Shown piece by piece: positions 16,279 to 26,870 of a DNA stretch of 60,337 nt. The stretch comes from Pseudomonadota bacterium (GTDB lineage: Bacteria; Desulfobacterota; Desulfobacteria; Desulfobacterales; JAHIVH01). The notes under the pieces were generated by a model that searched no databases, was not told where the DNA came from, and was given only the letters and a program-made list of their open reading frames with translations. The stretch spans positions 1 through 60,337 of the forward strand of contig JAHIVH010000033.1 of NCBI GenBank assembly GCA_018816735.1, written 5' to 3'. Each line of letters begins with the position of its first letter. Position 1 is the first letter of the stretch. Position numbers and translations under genes: made by a program.

Positions 16279-18128
16279 ATGAGACGGGTCTATTCTATGT
16301 TGACGGATGCAGTCCTACCCTTTACCCTTTTCATGATCATTGCATTAATTTTCATAAAGATTTCAGTGTGTGGAATATGCCAAGCTGACGACGCCCCACA
16401 GGAAATCCGTATTGGAACAGAACTGGACTTTCCTCCCTATGCGTTTGCTGATAAAAGAGGTCAGCCTTCAGGGTTTTCCATTGAACTGATCAAAGCCGTT
16501 ACCGATGCCATGGGATTATCCATAACTATTTCATCTGATTCGTGGGATGCCGTGTGGGAATCCCTGATCGCGGGCCGGATTGATGCGCTGCCGATCGTTG
16601 CCAAGCTTCCTGAACGACAACGACTGGTTGATTTCAGCCTCCCCCACACTGAGACATATGATGCTTTTTTTTTACGCCAGGAGGATTCTCCCATAAAAAG
16701 CATTGCATCCGCCCAGGGTATGGAGATCGTGGTCATGCGTTCGGATATTGCCCATCATGAATTGCAGCATCGCCGTTTCCAGGGGCTCCTGGTTCTTGTA
16801 GATACAATGCCGGAAGGGTTGTCTCTGGTTTCATCTGGCAAGCACAATGCATTCCTCTGCTCGAAGCTTATCGGTACCTTGTTGATCAAGACGCACGGGT
16901 TAAAAGGGTTGAAGGTCGGCCCACCCATTCCGGATTATAAACGGGTCTTCTCATTTGCCGTGAAAAAAGGCGACACCGAACTGCTGGAAAAATTGAACCA
17001 AGGGCTTTTAATCGTCAAAACCAATGGGGAATATAATCGGATTTATAATAAATGGCTCACTGCTGACGATCCCTGGCTGAAGGTTCGAAAATATTTATTG
17101 CCCGCCATTATCGGCGTGGCAACGATGGCCCTGATTGCCGTGATCTGGTTGGTTACGCTCCAACGAACTATCATGAATCGCAATAGCGAATTGGATAGGC
17201 GCAAGAGAGCGGAAGCGACTCTGAAAGGAACAGAGAAAATTCAATTGGAACTCCTTGAAAAATTGAATGCCGCCCAACAAATTGCCATGATCGGAAGTTG
17301 GGAATGGCAAATACAAAGCGGTCACGTTTGGTGATCGGATGAAACATATAGAATATTTGGCGTGAGCCCCCAGGATTTTGTTCCGAGTTTTGAAGAAAAC
17401 GGCAAACGCATTCATCCTGATGATTTTGAAAGGTACATCACATCATTTGAACATTGCTTTCAAACCGGCAAACCGTCGGATCTTGATGTTCGACTGATAG
17501 CCGGTGATGGGCAGGTGAAATACTGTAATGCCAAGGGGAAGATCCTGTATGACGATTCCGGTCAACCGCTTCGTTTTGTCGGAACGATTATAGACATCAC
17601 AGAACGTAAAAAATTGGAGGCAGCATTTTTGCAGATAGCACAGGCGGTAAAGGGACTGTTTTCACGATTCATTTGCCTGTAACCAAAGAACGCGCGGTTC
17701 TCCACGACTCGGTGTCCGGAGAACGCCTTTCCGGCACTGAGAGGATACTTTTTGTTGACGATGAACCACCCATAGCAAAAATGGGTGCCCTGCTTTTAGA
17801 AAGGTTGGGCTATTCAGTCACCACAAGGACCTGCAGTTTAGAAGCTTTAGAACTGTTTCGGTCAAAACCGGAGTGTTTTGATCTTGTAATCACGGACATG
17901 ACAATGCCGAAAATGACCGGCGATAAGCTGGCTGTTGAGCTGATTAAAATCCGTTCGGATATTCCCGTGATCCTTTGTACCGGCTACAGCAAGAAGATAT
18001 CCGATGAAACAGAAATGGACAGAAGCATCAAGGCATTTGTCTTTAAGCCGGTTGTTAAAAATGAGCTGGCCAAAACAGTGCGGGAAGTCCTTAACGATAA
18101 CCGTGGCAGAGCATTGGTCCCGTCATAG
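16279..18128 (+). pseudogene. BvgS-like hybrid histidine kinase that has lost its kinase core
   Basis: The first 351 codons encode a signal sequence, a family-3 periplasmic solute-binding domain (IRIGTELDFPPYAF, IAGRIDALPIVAKLPERQ, GEYNRIYNKWL), a membrane helix near residue 280 and the start of a PAS domain ending HVW. TGA at 17332-17334 replaces the second Trp of the usual W-W-S-D-E. The same frame then continues the PAS (DETYRIFGVSPQDF, GTIIDITERKKLEA). Near base 17630 the frame changes to ADSTGGKGTVFTIHLP, the last strand of a HATPase domain, followed by an intact receiver (RILFVDDEPP, ITDMTMPKM, CTGYSKK, FVFKPV). The dimerisation and ATP-binding region is missing, so the gene has both a nonsense change and a large internal deletion. 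Confidence 0.85.
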
Positions 18129-18173
18129 ACGGATATGGGTGTTTTCCTTTTTATTGTATACTGATCTAATGAG

Positions 18174-19439
18174 ATGTGTATGATTTTTCTGGATGTACAG
18201 ACAGTTATATTTATTAATATCATAACCGATTTCCTTTGCATATTGGTTCTTGTATCCTTATGGCTTCAGAACCGGAAACGCTTTAAAGGCACTTTCTTTT
18301 GGGTAGTTGACGTTTGTTTTCAAACAGCGGCATTGTTTCTGATCGCCCAGCGCGGAAACATCCCGGACTGGATATCCATGATCCTGTCCAATACGCTTGT
18401 GGTTTCGGGGGCACTGTTGGGATACATGGGGCTGGTACGCTTTGTTGAAAAAAAGATCTCACAAGTCCATAATTATATCCTGCTTGGGTTATTTATCTAT
18501 GTTCATATCTATTATGCCTTTATTAATCCCAATCTGGCAGCGCGAAATATTAATGTCTCGCTGGGCCTGCTGGTCATTTGTTTTCAATGTATGTGGTTCA
18601 TTTTCCACAGGGCCGAACCCAGCATCCGAAAAATGACCCAGGGGACCGGTATTGTTTTCGGGGGGTTCTGCCTGGCCAGTCTTGTCCGGGTTGCGGTCAT
18701 ATTGTTAAGCCCGCAATCCACCAATGATTTTTTCAGGTCAGACATATATCAAATGTTCATCATTATTACATATCAAGTGCTGTTGATACTGCTTTCCTAC
18801 AGCCTGACCCTAATGGTGAATCACCGGCTTTTAATTCAGATTCATACCCAGGAAGAGAAATTTTCAAAAGCGTTTCATTCGGCGCCTTATGCGATCACAC
18901 TCACCGGCCTGGATGATGGCCACATACTTGAAGTCAACGATGGCTTTGTGAACATCACGGGTTACCATTATAGTGAGGTAATTGGAAAGACAACGATCGG
19001 TCTTCAATTCTGGGCAAATAGTGAAGATCGGGAAGCGGTTGCCGGCGAGTTGATTCGGCACAAAAGGGTAAGGGAGGCAGAATACCAATTCAGGCAAAAA
19101 TCAGGCAACATAATTTTCGGACTGTTTTCAGCCGAAATTATCCGAATAAATGATGTCCCCTGTGTTTTATCGGTGATAATGGATATCACCGAGCGGAAAT
19201 ATATTGAAGATGAACGTGAAAAACTCATAACGAAACTGGAAGGCGCACTTTCCCAGATAAAAAAATTAAGCGGCCTGCTCCCTATTTGCTCCCATTGTAA
19301 AAAAATACGGGATGACAAAGGATATTGGAATCAAATCGAAGCCTATATTCAGGACCATTCAGAAGCAGAATTTTCCCATGGCATTTGCCGGGAATGTGCG
19401 CAAAAATACTATCCCGATATGGATCTCTATGAGAGTTGA
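18174..19439 (+). CDS. membrane PAS sensor with a C-terminal cysteine motif
   Basis: A 421-residue protein. About seven hydrophobic segments fill residues 8-220, a PAS domain covers about 230-350 (KAFHSAPYAITLTGLDDG, GYHYSEVIGK, VIMDITERK), then comes a short coiled coil. The end carries LSGLLPICSHCKKIRDDKGYW followed by GICRECAQKYYP. This C-x-x-C-K-K-I-R-D-D-x-G-Y-W tail is a recurring ending of PAS and response-regulator proteins in Desulfobacterota and Spirochaetes and looks like a metal- or redox-binding hairpin, but no output function is established to my knowledge. No kinase, GGDEF or methyltransferase domain is attached. The gene is intact although flanked by decayed signalling genes. 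Confidence 0.75.
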   Translation: MCMIFLDVQTVIFINIITDFLCILVLVSLWLQNRKRFKGTFFWVVDVCFQTAALFLIAQRGNIPDWISMILSNTLVVSGALLGYMGLVRFVEKKISQVHNYILLGLFIYVHIYYAFINPNLAARNINVSLGLLVICFQCMWFIFHRAEPSIRKMTQGTGIVFGGFCLASLVRVAVILLSPQSTNDFFRSDIYQMFIIITYQVLLILLSYSLTLMVNHRLLIQIHTQEEKFSKAFHSAPYAITLTGLDDGHILEVNDGFVNITGYHYSEVIGKTTIGLQFWANSEDREAVAGELIRHKRVREAEYQFRQKSGNIIFGLFSAEIIRINDVPCVLSVIMDITERKYIEDEREKLITKLEGALSQIKKLSGLLPICSHCKKIRDDKGYWNQIEAYIQDHSEAEFSHGICRECAQKYYPDMDLYES

Positions 19440-19537
19440 AAATAGCTTGTCACACCCCATCGGATGTTTTTGATACAAATGAGCCGGGCATGGTCTGGAA
19501 CAGATTATTCTGAATACATAAATTGAGGAAAGGAACA

Positions 19538-19709
19538 ATGCCGACAGACAGACAAAAAAATTCTCATTGTGGATGATATGGATGCCAATATCAACAGTCT
19601 TACCAGAGGGATAGAGCGAATTTTAATGATTGATGATGAATTGTCCATTGTCAAGATGAATAAAACCATATTAGAGCAACTTGGATATCATGTGACTTCT
19701 CTTCTGTAG
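19538..19709 (+). pseudogene. receiver-domain remnant made of two fused starts
   Basis: ATG 19538 is preceded by GAGGAAAGG and begins MPTDRQK. The seven-A run then puts it out of frame. With six A the frame reads KILIVDDMDANINSL, the start of one receiver domain, and passes directly to ERILMIDDELSIVKMNK and LEQLGYHVTSLL, the start of a second one, before TAG 19707-19709. No phosphorylation-site strand follows either start. The piece looks like a deletion product joining two response-regulator genes. Confidence 0.7.
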
Positions 19710-19782
19710 AATATCACTATCCGCCGTTTCTGGACGCTTGACACGTTTTTTTTAATCGTTCCCTCTTTTTGATACCCCGTTT

Positions 19783-20682
19783 TTAAGCGTCTGTCGTGAA
19801 CTTGTTTCTGCCATTTTTCTTACTGTCATACATGAGTTTATCCGCCCTTTCGACAATCGATTCCAGGCTGTCAGTTTCTTTTGAAAGGGTCATGCCAAGA
19901 GACGCTGTTACTGTGAGTTGCTCATCCCCTGCGGTTAAGAAGCTTTTTTCGATGAAAATTCTGATCCGTTCGCCGACTTTTTTCAATGTGTCTTTGTCTG
20001 TGTTTGCAAGAATCACCAGAAATTCCTCACCACCCCATCGACAGACAGAATCGAGTTTTCTCATGATATTTCCCGCTGTCTTGGCAACCATGGTTAGAAC
20101 AGCATCACCTGTCTTGTGGCCATATTTGTCATTGAATATCTTGAAGTGATCCACATCGAGGAAAATAAGGCCGAACGGAACCTTGTAAACCTGCATTTCA
20201 TAGAGTTTTGTATTGATAATCTGTTCTGCGTAGCGCCGGTTGCCGATACCGGTCAGTTTGTCGATATAGATTTCCTGTTTGAGATTTTCAACTTCCTGAA
20301 GGAGTTGAATCCTGTCCGAATTATCTGAAAAAACTTCTATGCCACCGATGATTTGACCTTTTTCATTCCTGACAGGGGTGATTCTGGCTGTTACAGGAAC
20401 CCTGTGGCCATCCTTGTGATGCAGGTATACATGAGCCTCTCTTGTTTTTCCGTCATTCAATGTTTCGGCAAGCGGGCAACCTTTCACACACAGATCGTCT
20501 CCGTCCTTGTTGATATGGCTTAGAATATTGTCCGAGCAACACGCTCCTTTGACGTCTTCTTTTTTGAAGCCGGTGATACGTTCCGCAGCCTTGTTCCAGA
20601 AGGTAATTTTTCTGTTCAGATCCACATAATATACGCCGTCAAAAAGTGATTCCAGCAGTTGTTCATGGGTGATTTCTGACAT
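19783..20682 (-). CDS. PAS-GGDEF diguanylate cyclase
   Basis: A 299-residue cytoplasmic protein. A PAS domain at about residues 8-125 contains a cysteine cluster (KGACCSDN, LCVKGCPLAE) characteristic of one PAS subtype. The GGDEF domain covers about 135-297 with DKLTGIGNRRY, FLDVDHFKIFNDKYGH and the active-site signature as GGEEF. An RKLD inhibitory-site motif sits five residues before the signature, so product inhibition by cyclic di-GMP is expected. It should convert two GTP into cyclic di-GMP in response to the PAS signal. The gene is monocistronic in appearance, and the 179 bases between its start and the next gene hold nothing else evident. Confidence 0.9.
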   Translation of the reverse strand: MSEITHEQLLESLFDGVYYVDLNRKITFWNKAAERITGFKKEDVKGACCSDNILSHINKDGDDLCVKGCPLAETLNDGKTREAHVYLHHKDGHRVPVTARITPVRNEKGQIIGGIEVFSDNSDRIQLLQEVENLKQEIYIDKLTGIGNRRYAEQIINTKLYEMQVYKVPFGLIFLDVDHFKIFNDKYGHKTGDAVLTMVAKTAGNIMRKLDSVCRWGGEEFLVILANTDKDTLKKVGERIRIFIEKSFLTAGDEQLTVTASLGMTLSKETDSLESIVERADKLMYDSKKNGRNKFTTDA

Positions 20683-20861
20683 CAGATCAATTCCGCCCCT
20701 GTTTTTGGGTCATCTTTTTTAAGGTTGATGAGTGGTTAAATGATTTAGAAGCATTCATCAAGCTCACAATTGTCTAATTTTATTAACATATTTTTTTAGA
20801 TTTTATAAGCAAAAAATGAACAATTGAATGGAATAAAAAATTGCCCTTTGAATGCATGTTG

Positions 20862-21470
20862 TTACTTGAAGCTGCTTACATCGCCCAGTCCTTCACGGAT
20901 AATTTCAGGTATATCGTCAATCAGAGAAATCACACTGGACGGTTTGCCGTTAACAGGACCACTATCGACGACGACATCAATATTCTGTTTGAATTCATCT
21001 TCAATCAGGGAAGGGTCGGAAATGATGGTTCGGTTTAAAGTAGTGGCTGTTGTTGAAATAATAGGGTTACCCAGAGCTTCAACCAGAGCCAGGCAGACGT
21101 TGTGGGCCGGTACCCGGATACCGGCTGTTTTTCGTTTGGTCAGCATGATTTTGGGAACCAGCTTTGATCCTTCCAGAATGAACGTATAGGGGCCTGGTAA
21201 AAGCCGTTTCAGAGTTCTGTAACTTGAATTGGATACTTTTGCATAATGGCTGATATGTTTCAGATTTGAACAGATAAAGCTGAACGGCTTGCTTTTACTT
21301 CTGTTTTTAATTTGGTAAACTTTTTCAATGGCTTTTTTGTTCATGATATCGCAACCGATACCATAATATGTATCCGTGGGATAGGCAATAATACCGCCTT
21401 CCTTTAATATTTTGGCCACTTTCAAAATGAGTCTTTCCGGGGGATTGTCAGCGTTGATATTAATGATCAT
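20862..21470 (-). CDS. Sua5/YciO/YrdC-family protein (threonylcarbamoyl-AMP synthase type)
   Basis: A 202-residue protein of the YrdC fold. It has GGIIAYPTDTYYGIGCD near residue 28, the basic nucleotide-binding segment YQIKNRSKSKPFS near 55, LLPGPYTFIL near 90 and TAGIRVPAH near 117, ending after SVISLID. In the family these residues bind ATP, threonine and bicarbonate to make threonylcarbamoyl-AMP for the t6A modification of tRNA. The length and the K-x-R-x-K-S-K-P-F pattern fit both TsaC and the less-studied YciO. I cannot separate these by eye, so no symbol is given. Confidence 0.85.
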   Translation of the reverse strand: MIININADNPPERLILKVAKILKEGGIIAYPTDTYYGIGCDIMNKKAIEKVYQIKNRSKSKPFSFICSNLKHISHYAKVSNSSYRTLKRLLPGPYTFILEGSKLVPKIMLTKRKTAGIRVPAHNVCLALVEALGNPIISTTATTLNRTIISDPSLIEDEFKQNIDVVVDSGPVNGKPSSVISLIDDIPEIIREGLGDVSSFK

Positions 21471-21647
21471 ATTGTTAACCTGTTATGCGGGCGATTTTTT
21501 TAAGGCAATTATTCCACTAAATGTGGTAATCCTTGAGAATAACCTGTTGGTTTCCAAGAGAGTTTTATTATATTCAGTGGCTGTATTTGTCAAGGTGCCA
21601 AATAAATGATTGATAAAAACCATGCGATTTAGTATTTGTAACGCCTA

Positions 21648-21668
21648 ATTCATGGTATGGCCATGAAT
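21648..21668. promoter_or_regulatory. palindrome upstream of guaB
   Basis: ATTCATGG (21648-21655) and CCATGAAT (21661-21668) are exact reverse complements separated by TATGG, about 75 bases before the guaB ATG. Symmetry and position suit a repressor or purine-regulator operator, or a leader hairpin. The sequence does not match the PurR consensus well enough to name the factor. Confidence 0.35.
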
Positions 21669-21714
21669 AAAAAATGGTTTACCTTAAATTAGTGGCAAAG
21701 GCCCGTTTATTTAA

Positions 21715-23205
<1,491 letters not shown>

Positions 23206-23287
23206 CCGAATCCCTTAAAATCAGGATGAATCGCTTTTTTTTACATGGATCATATTTCATGAGTAAAGGAATTCTTTAAACATTCAG

Positions 23288-26200
23288 ATGAACAATCAAC
23301 CAAACGATTTTATCCATCTTCATGTACATACCCAATACAGTCTTCTGGACGGCGCTATAAGACTGGGGCCGCTTCTGAAAACAGTAGCAGATTTTGGCAT
23401 GGATGCCGTTGCCATTACAGATCATGGCACCATGTTCGGTTCGGTTGAGTTCTATGACATGGCGGTTAAAGCAGGTATCAAACCGATTATCGGGTGTGAA
23501 GTTTATGTGGCCCCTCGGAAACTGACCGATAAAACAGCTGCAGATGGAAAAAATCTTGCCCATCTTGTTCTTCTTGCCGAAAATCAGGAAGGATATAAAA
23601 ACCTGTGCAAATTGGCCTCCATTGCCCAATTGGAAGGGTTTTACTACAAGCCCCGGGTCGACAAGGACGTTTTGCAAATATACAACAAGGGAATCATCGC
23701 TCTTTCAGCATGCCTTGCCGGAGAAATTCCACGACTTTTGTCAAATAACAAGCCTGACGAAGCCGATCAGGCCGCCCGGTTTTATCAGGGCGTTTATGGT
23801 GAAGATAATTTTTTCCTGGAAGTTCAGGATATCGGGATGGACATCCAGAATCAGGTCAATGAAAAAGTCTTTGACATGGCGAAAAGGCTTTCCATACCGG
23901 TTGTGGCAACAAATGACTGTCACTATTTGAAAAAAGAAGATTCCAAGGCACACGAAGTTCTCCTCTGCGTTCAGACCGGCTCAACCATGAATGATCCCAA
24001 CCGGTTTCAGTTTGGTACGGATCAGCTCTACTTTAAATCGCCAAAAGAAATGCGGACAGCGTTTTCTGACTATCCGGATGTTCTTTCAAATACAGTCGAT
24101 ATTTCAAAACGCTGCAATATTGAATTTGATTTCAAGACGTATCATTTTCCGAAATTTGAAAGTGATACAGGCCTTTCAACAGATGAATTATTTGAAAAGG
24201 AAGTGCGAAAAGGATTTGAAAAAAGATTGGCATACATCAAATCCAAACATCCTGGCCTGGATGAAGCGGTTTATAGAGAGCGTCTCGATTATGAAATCGG
24301 CGTGATCATAAAAATGGGCTTTCCCGGTTATTTCCTGATCGTTGCTGATTTCATCAGATACGGTAAGGAAAATGGTGTACCGGTCGGACCGGGAAGGGGA
24401 TCTGCGGCCGGAAGTATTGTTGCCTACAGCATGGGAATAACCGACCTTGACCCAATCGAACATGGTCTTATTTTTGAAAGATTTTTAAATCCGGCACGGG
24501 TAAGCATGCCGGATATCGATGTGGATTTCTGTATAAACGGCAGGGAAAAAGTCTTCAAGTATGTGGTAAACCGCTATGGCGGCGGCGATTATGTGGCTCA
24601 GATTATCACGTTCGGGAAGCTTAAAACCAAACTGGTGATAAGAGATGTGGGAAGAGCCCTTGGTATTCCGTTAAAGGAAGTGGATGCCATCTGTAAAATG
24701 GTGCCGGACGAGATTGGCATCAAACTGGATCAGGCCCTCACAAAAGAACCGAAAATAAAGGAACTGATCGATACAAGACCGGATATTGCCGAGTTGATCA
24801 ATATCTGCAAGGTGTTAGAAGGCCTTCCCCGGCATTGTTCCACCCATGCAGCTGGCGTTGTCGTTTCGGACAAACCGTTGGTGGAATATCTTCCGACCTA
24901 CAGGGGTAAAAACGGCGAAGTTGTGACCCAGTTGGATATGAAACGGGTAGAGCAGATCGGTCTTGTGAAATTTGATTTTCTGGGCTTGAGGAATCTCACG
25001 GTTATCGAGGATTGCCTGAAAATTATTGAAGGAAATACGGGGAAGCGGCCGGACCTTCTGGAGATCGATTTTGAAGATAAAAAGACATTCCATCTTTTAA
25101 GCACAGGAGATACAACAGGTGTGTTTCAGCTTGAAAGTTCAGGCATGAAGGATCTTCTTGTCAGACTGAAACCGGAATGTTTTAACGATATCATAGCGCT
25201 TGTTGCCCTTTACCGGCCCGGCCCATTAGACAGCGGGATGGTGGATGCCTATGTGGAACGAAAGCATGGCAGAGAACCTGTTGTGTACGAGGTCCCTGAA
25301 CTTGAGGCGATTTTAAAGGAAACCTATGGCGTAATTCTCTATCAGGAACAGGTCATGAAAATAGCCGGTGTCCTGGCAAGCTACACCATGGCCGAAGCAG
25401 ATGGACTGAGAAAAGCCATGGGTAAAAAAATCGCGTCTTTGATGGCGGAGCATCGTGATCTTTTCATGAAAGGGGCCGTGAAAAATAATGTTCCGGAAGA
25501 CAAGGCCAAAACGATTTTTGATTTGATGGAGACTTTTGGCGGTTACGGGTTTAACAAGTCACACAGTGCGGCGTATGCCCTGATCGCCTATCAGACCGCT
25601 TTCCTGAAAACCCATTATCCGGTTGAGTTTATGGCAGCACTCCTTACTAGTGAAATGGGAAATGCCGACAGCGTAGTCAAGTTTATTTCGGAATGCCGCA
25701 GCCATAATATTTTCATTCTACCTCCGGATGTTAACAAAAGCAGAAAAGAGTTTCGTGTTGAAAAAAACAGTATCCGTTTCGGTCTGGTCGCTGTTAAAAA
25801 TGTAGGGGAAGGGGCAATCGATTCGATTCTTCAGGCAAGAGAAGACGGGCCATTCTCATCCCTTTTCGATTTCTGCGAACGGGTCAGTTTGAGAAAAGTG
25901 AACAAACGTGTTCTTGAAGCACTGATCAAATGTGGTGCTTTTGATTCTACCGGAGATAAACGGGCTCAGATGATGACGGGTCTTGAAGCTGCCATTGATC
26001 ATGGTCAGCGTATCCAAAAAGAAAAAAATGATCGGCAGTTGGATATTTTCAGTAGTTTTTCAAATATAAAATTCAAATCATTAAATCAACCTGCACTGCC
26101 CCAGCTTGAAGAATGGCGAGAGAAAAATCTTCTGGCATATGAAAAGGAAGCATTGGGTTTCTATATATCAGGGCATCCATTGAGCCGCCATGAAGATATC

Positions 26201-26818
26201 TTAAGCAGATTTACAAATGCAAATGCCATTACCTTAAATGACGTAAAAGATGTTAAAGCGGTGAGGATTGGCGGCATTGTGATCGGCCACAAACCTTTCA
26301 GAACCAAGAAAGGCGATCTGATGGCCTTTGTGACCCTTGAAGATATGAATGGATCCATAGAGGTGGTCGTTTTTCCAAAGGTTTATGAAACGGTCAGTAG
26401 CTTGGTCATAATCGATAAAGCGGTTATCATCGAGGGAGAGGCCAAACGCGAAGAAAATACGGTCAAGTTGTTTGCCGAAAATATTGTGCCTATAGAAAAG
26501 GCGGAGGAAACATGGGCAGCAAGCATATCTATTAATATAGATGCCGATAAAGCTGAAGAGGGCGCCTTTATTCAATTGACAGACATTATCAAAAAATATC
26601 CGGGAACCTGCCCGGTATTCGTGAATTTGAGATTTCCCGGAAAATATGAAACCGCCCTGGAGTTGCCGGACAATCTGAAGTTGAACATAAGCCAGGCCGT
26701 AATTAGAGAAATTGATACCCTGATAGGGTATCGTTCAGTAGAGACTACCTGCACGGAAATTAATCTTCCGGCAAAAAAAAACGGCTTTAATGGAAGAAAG
26801 AAAAAGTATGGGACCTGA
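23288..26818 (+). CDS. dnaE: DNA polymerase III alpha subunit
   Basis: A 1176-residue replicative polymerase. The PHP domain opens with HLHVHTQYSLLDGAI and includes ITDHGTMFGSVEF. The catalytic acidic residues lie in PDIDVDFCINGREKV near residue 408, and KSHSAAYALIAYQTAF marks the fingers. C-terminal helix-hairpin-helix and OB-fold regions are recognisable (VRIGGIVIGHKPFRTKKGD, MAFVTLEDMNGSIEV). It extends DNA at the replication fork together with the beta clamp and a separate proofreading subunit. Length is normal for the DnaE1 group. The downstream galE starts 52 bases after its stop, with no terminator visible between. Confidence 0.97.
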   Translation: MNNQPNDFIHLHVHTQYSLLDGAIRLGPLLKTVADFGMDAVAITDHGTMFGSVEFYDMAVKAGIKPIIGCEVYVAPRKLTDKTAADGKNLAHLVLLAENQEGYKNLCKLASIAQLEGFYYKPRVDKDVLQIYNKGIIALSACLAGEIPRLLSNNKPDEADQAARFYQGVYGEDNFFLEVQDIGMDIQNQVNEKVFDMAKRLSIPVVATNDCHYLKKEDSKAHEVLLCVQTGSTMNDPNRFQFGTDQLYFKSPKEMRTAFSDYPDVLSNTVDISKRCNIEFDFKTYHFPKFESDTGLSTDELFEKEVRKGFEKRLAYIKSKHPGLDEAVYRERLDYEIGVIIKMGFPGYFLIVADFIRYGKENGVPVGPGRGSAAGSIVAYSMGITDLDPIEHGLIFERFLNPARVSMPDIDVDFCINGREKVFKYVVNRYGGGDYVAQIITFGKLKTKLVIRDVGRALGIPLKEVDAICKMVPDEIGIKLDQALTKEPKIKELIDTRPDIAELINICKVLEGLPRHCSTHAAGVVVSDKPLVEYLPTYRGKNGEVVTQLDMKRVEQIGLVKFDFLGLRNLTVIEDCLKIIEGNTGKRPDLLEIDFEDKKTFHLLSTGDTTGVFQLESSGMKDLLVRLKPECFNDIIALVALYRPGPLDSGMVDAYVERKHGREPVVYEVPELEAILKETYGVILYQEQVMKIAGVLASYTMAEADGLRKAMGKKIASLMAEHRDLFMKGAVKNNVPEDKAKTIFDLMETFGGYGFNKSHSAAYALIAYQTAFLKTHYPVEFMAALLTSEMGNADSVVKFISECRSHNIFILPPDVNKSRKEFRVEKNSIRFGLVAVKNVGEGAIDSILQAREDGPFSSLFDFCERVSLRKVNKRVLEALIKCGAFDSTGDKRAQMMTGLEAAIDHGQRIQKEKNDRQLDIFSSFSNIKFKSLNQPALPQLEEWREKNLLAYEKEALGFYISGHPLSRHEDILSRFTNANAITLNDVKDVKAVRIGGIVIGHKPFRTKKGDLMAFVTLEDMNGSIEVVVFPKVYETVSSLVIIDKAVIIEGEAKREENTVKLFAENIVPIEKAEETWAASISINIDADKAEEGAFIQLTDIIKKYPGTCPVFVNLRFPGKYETALELPDNLKLNISQAVIREIDTLIGYRSVETTCTEINLPAKKNGFNGRKKKYGT

Positions 26819-26870
26819 CAGAAAAAATAAACAAACACATTTTATTTTCAGGTAACGGGAAAGTAGGGTT

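Noticed and set aside
17332..17334. TGA inside the hybrid kinase as a selenocysteine codon, given tRNA-Sec nearby
   Set aside because: The aligned residue is Trp in the usual W-W-S-D-E pattern of this PAS type, no SECIS-like hairpin follows closely, and the gene also has a large deletion.
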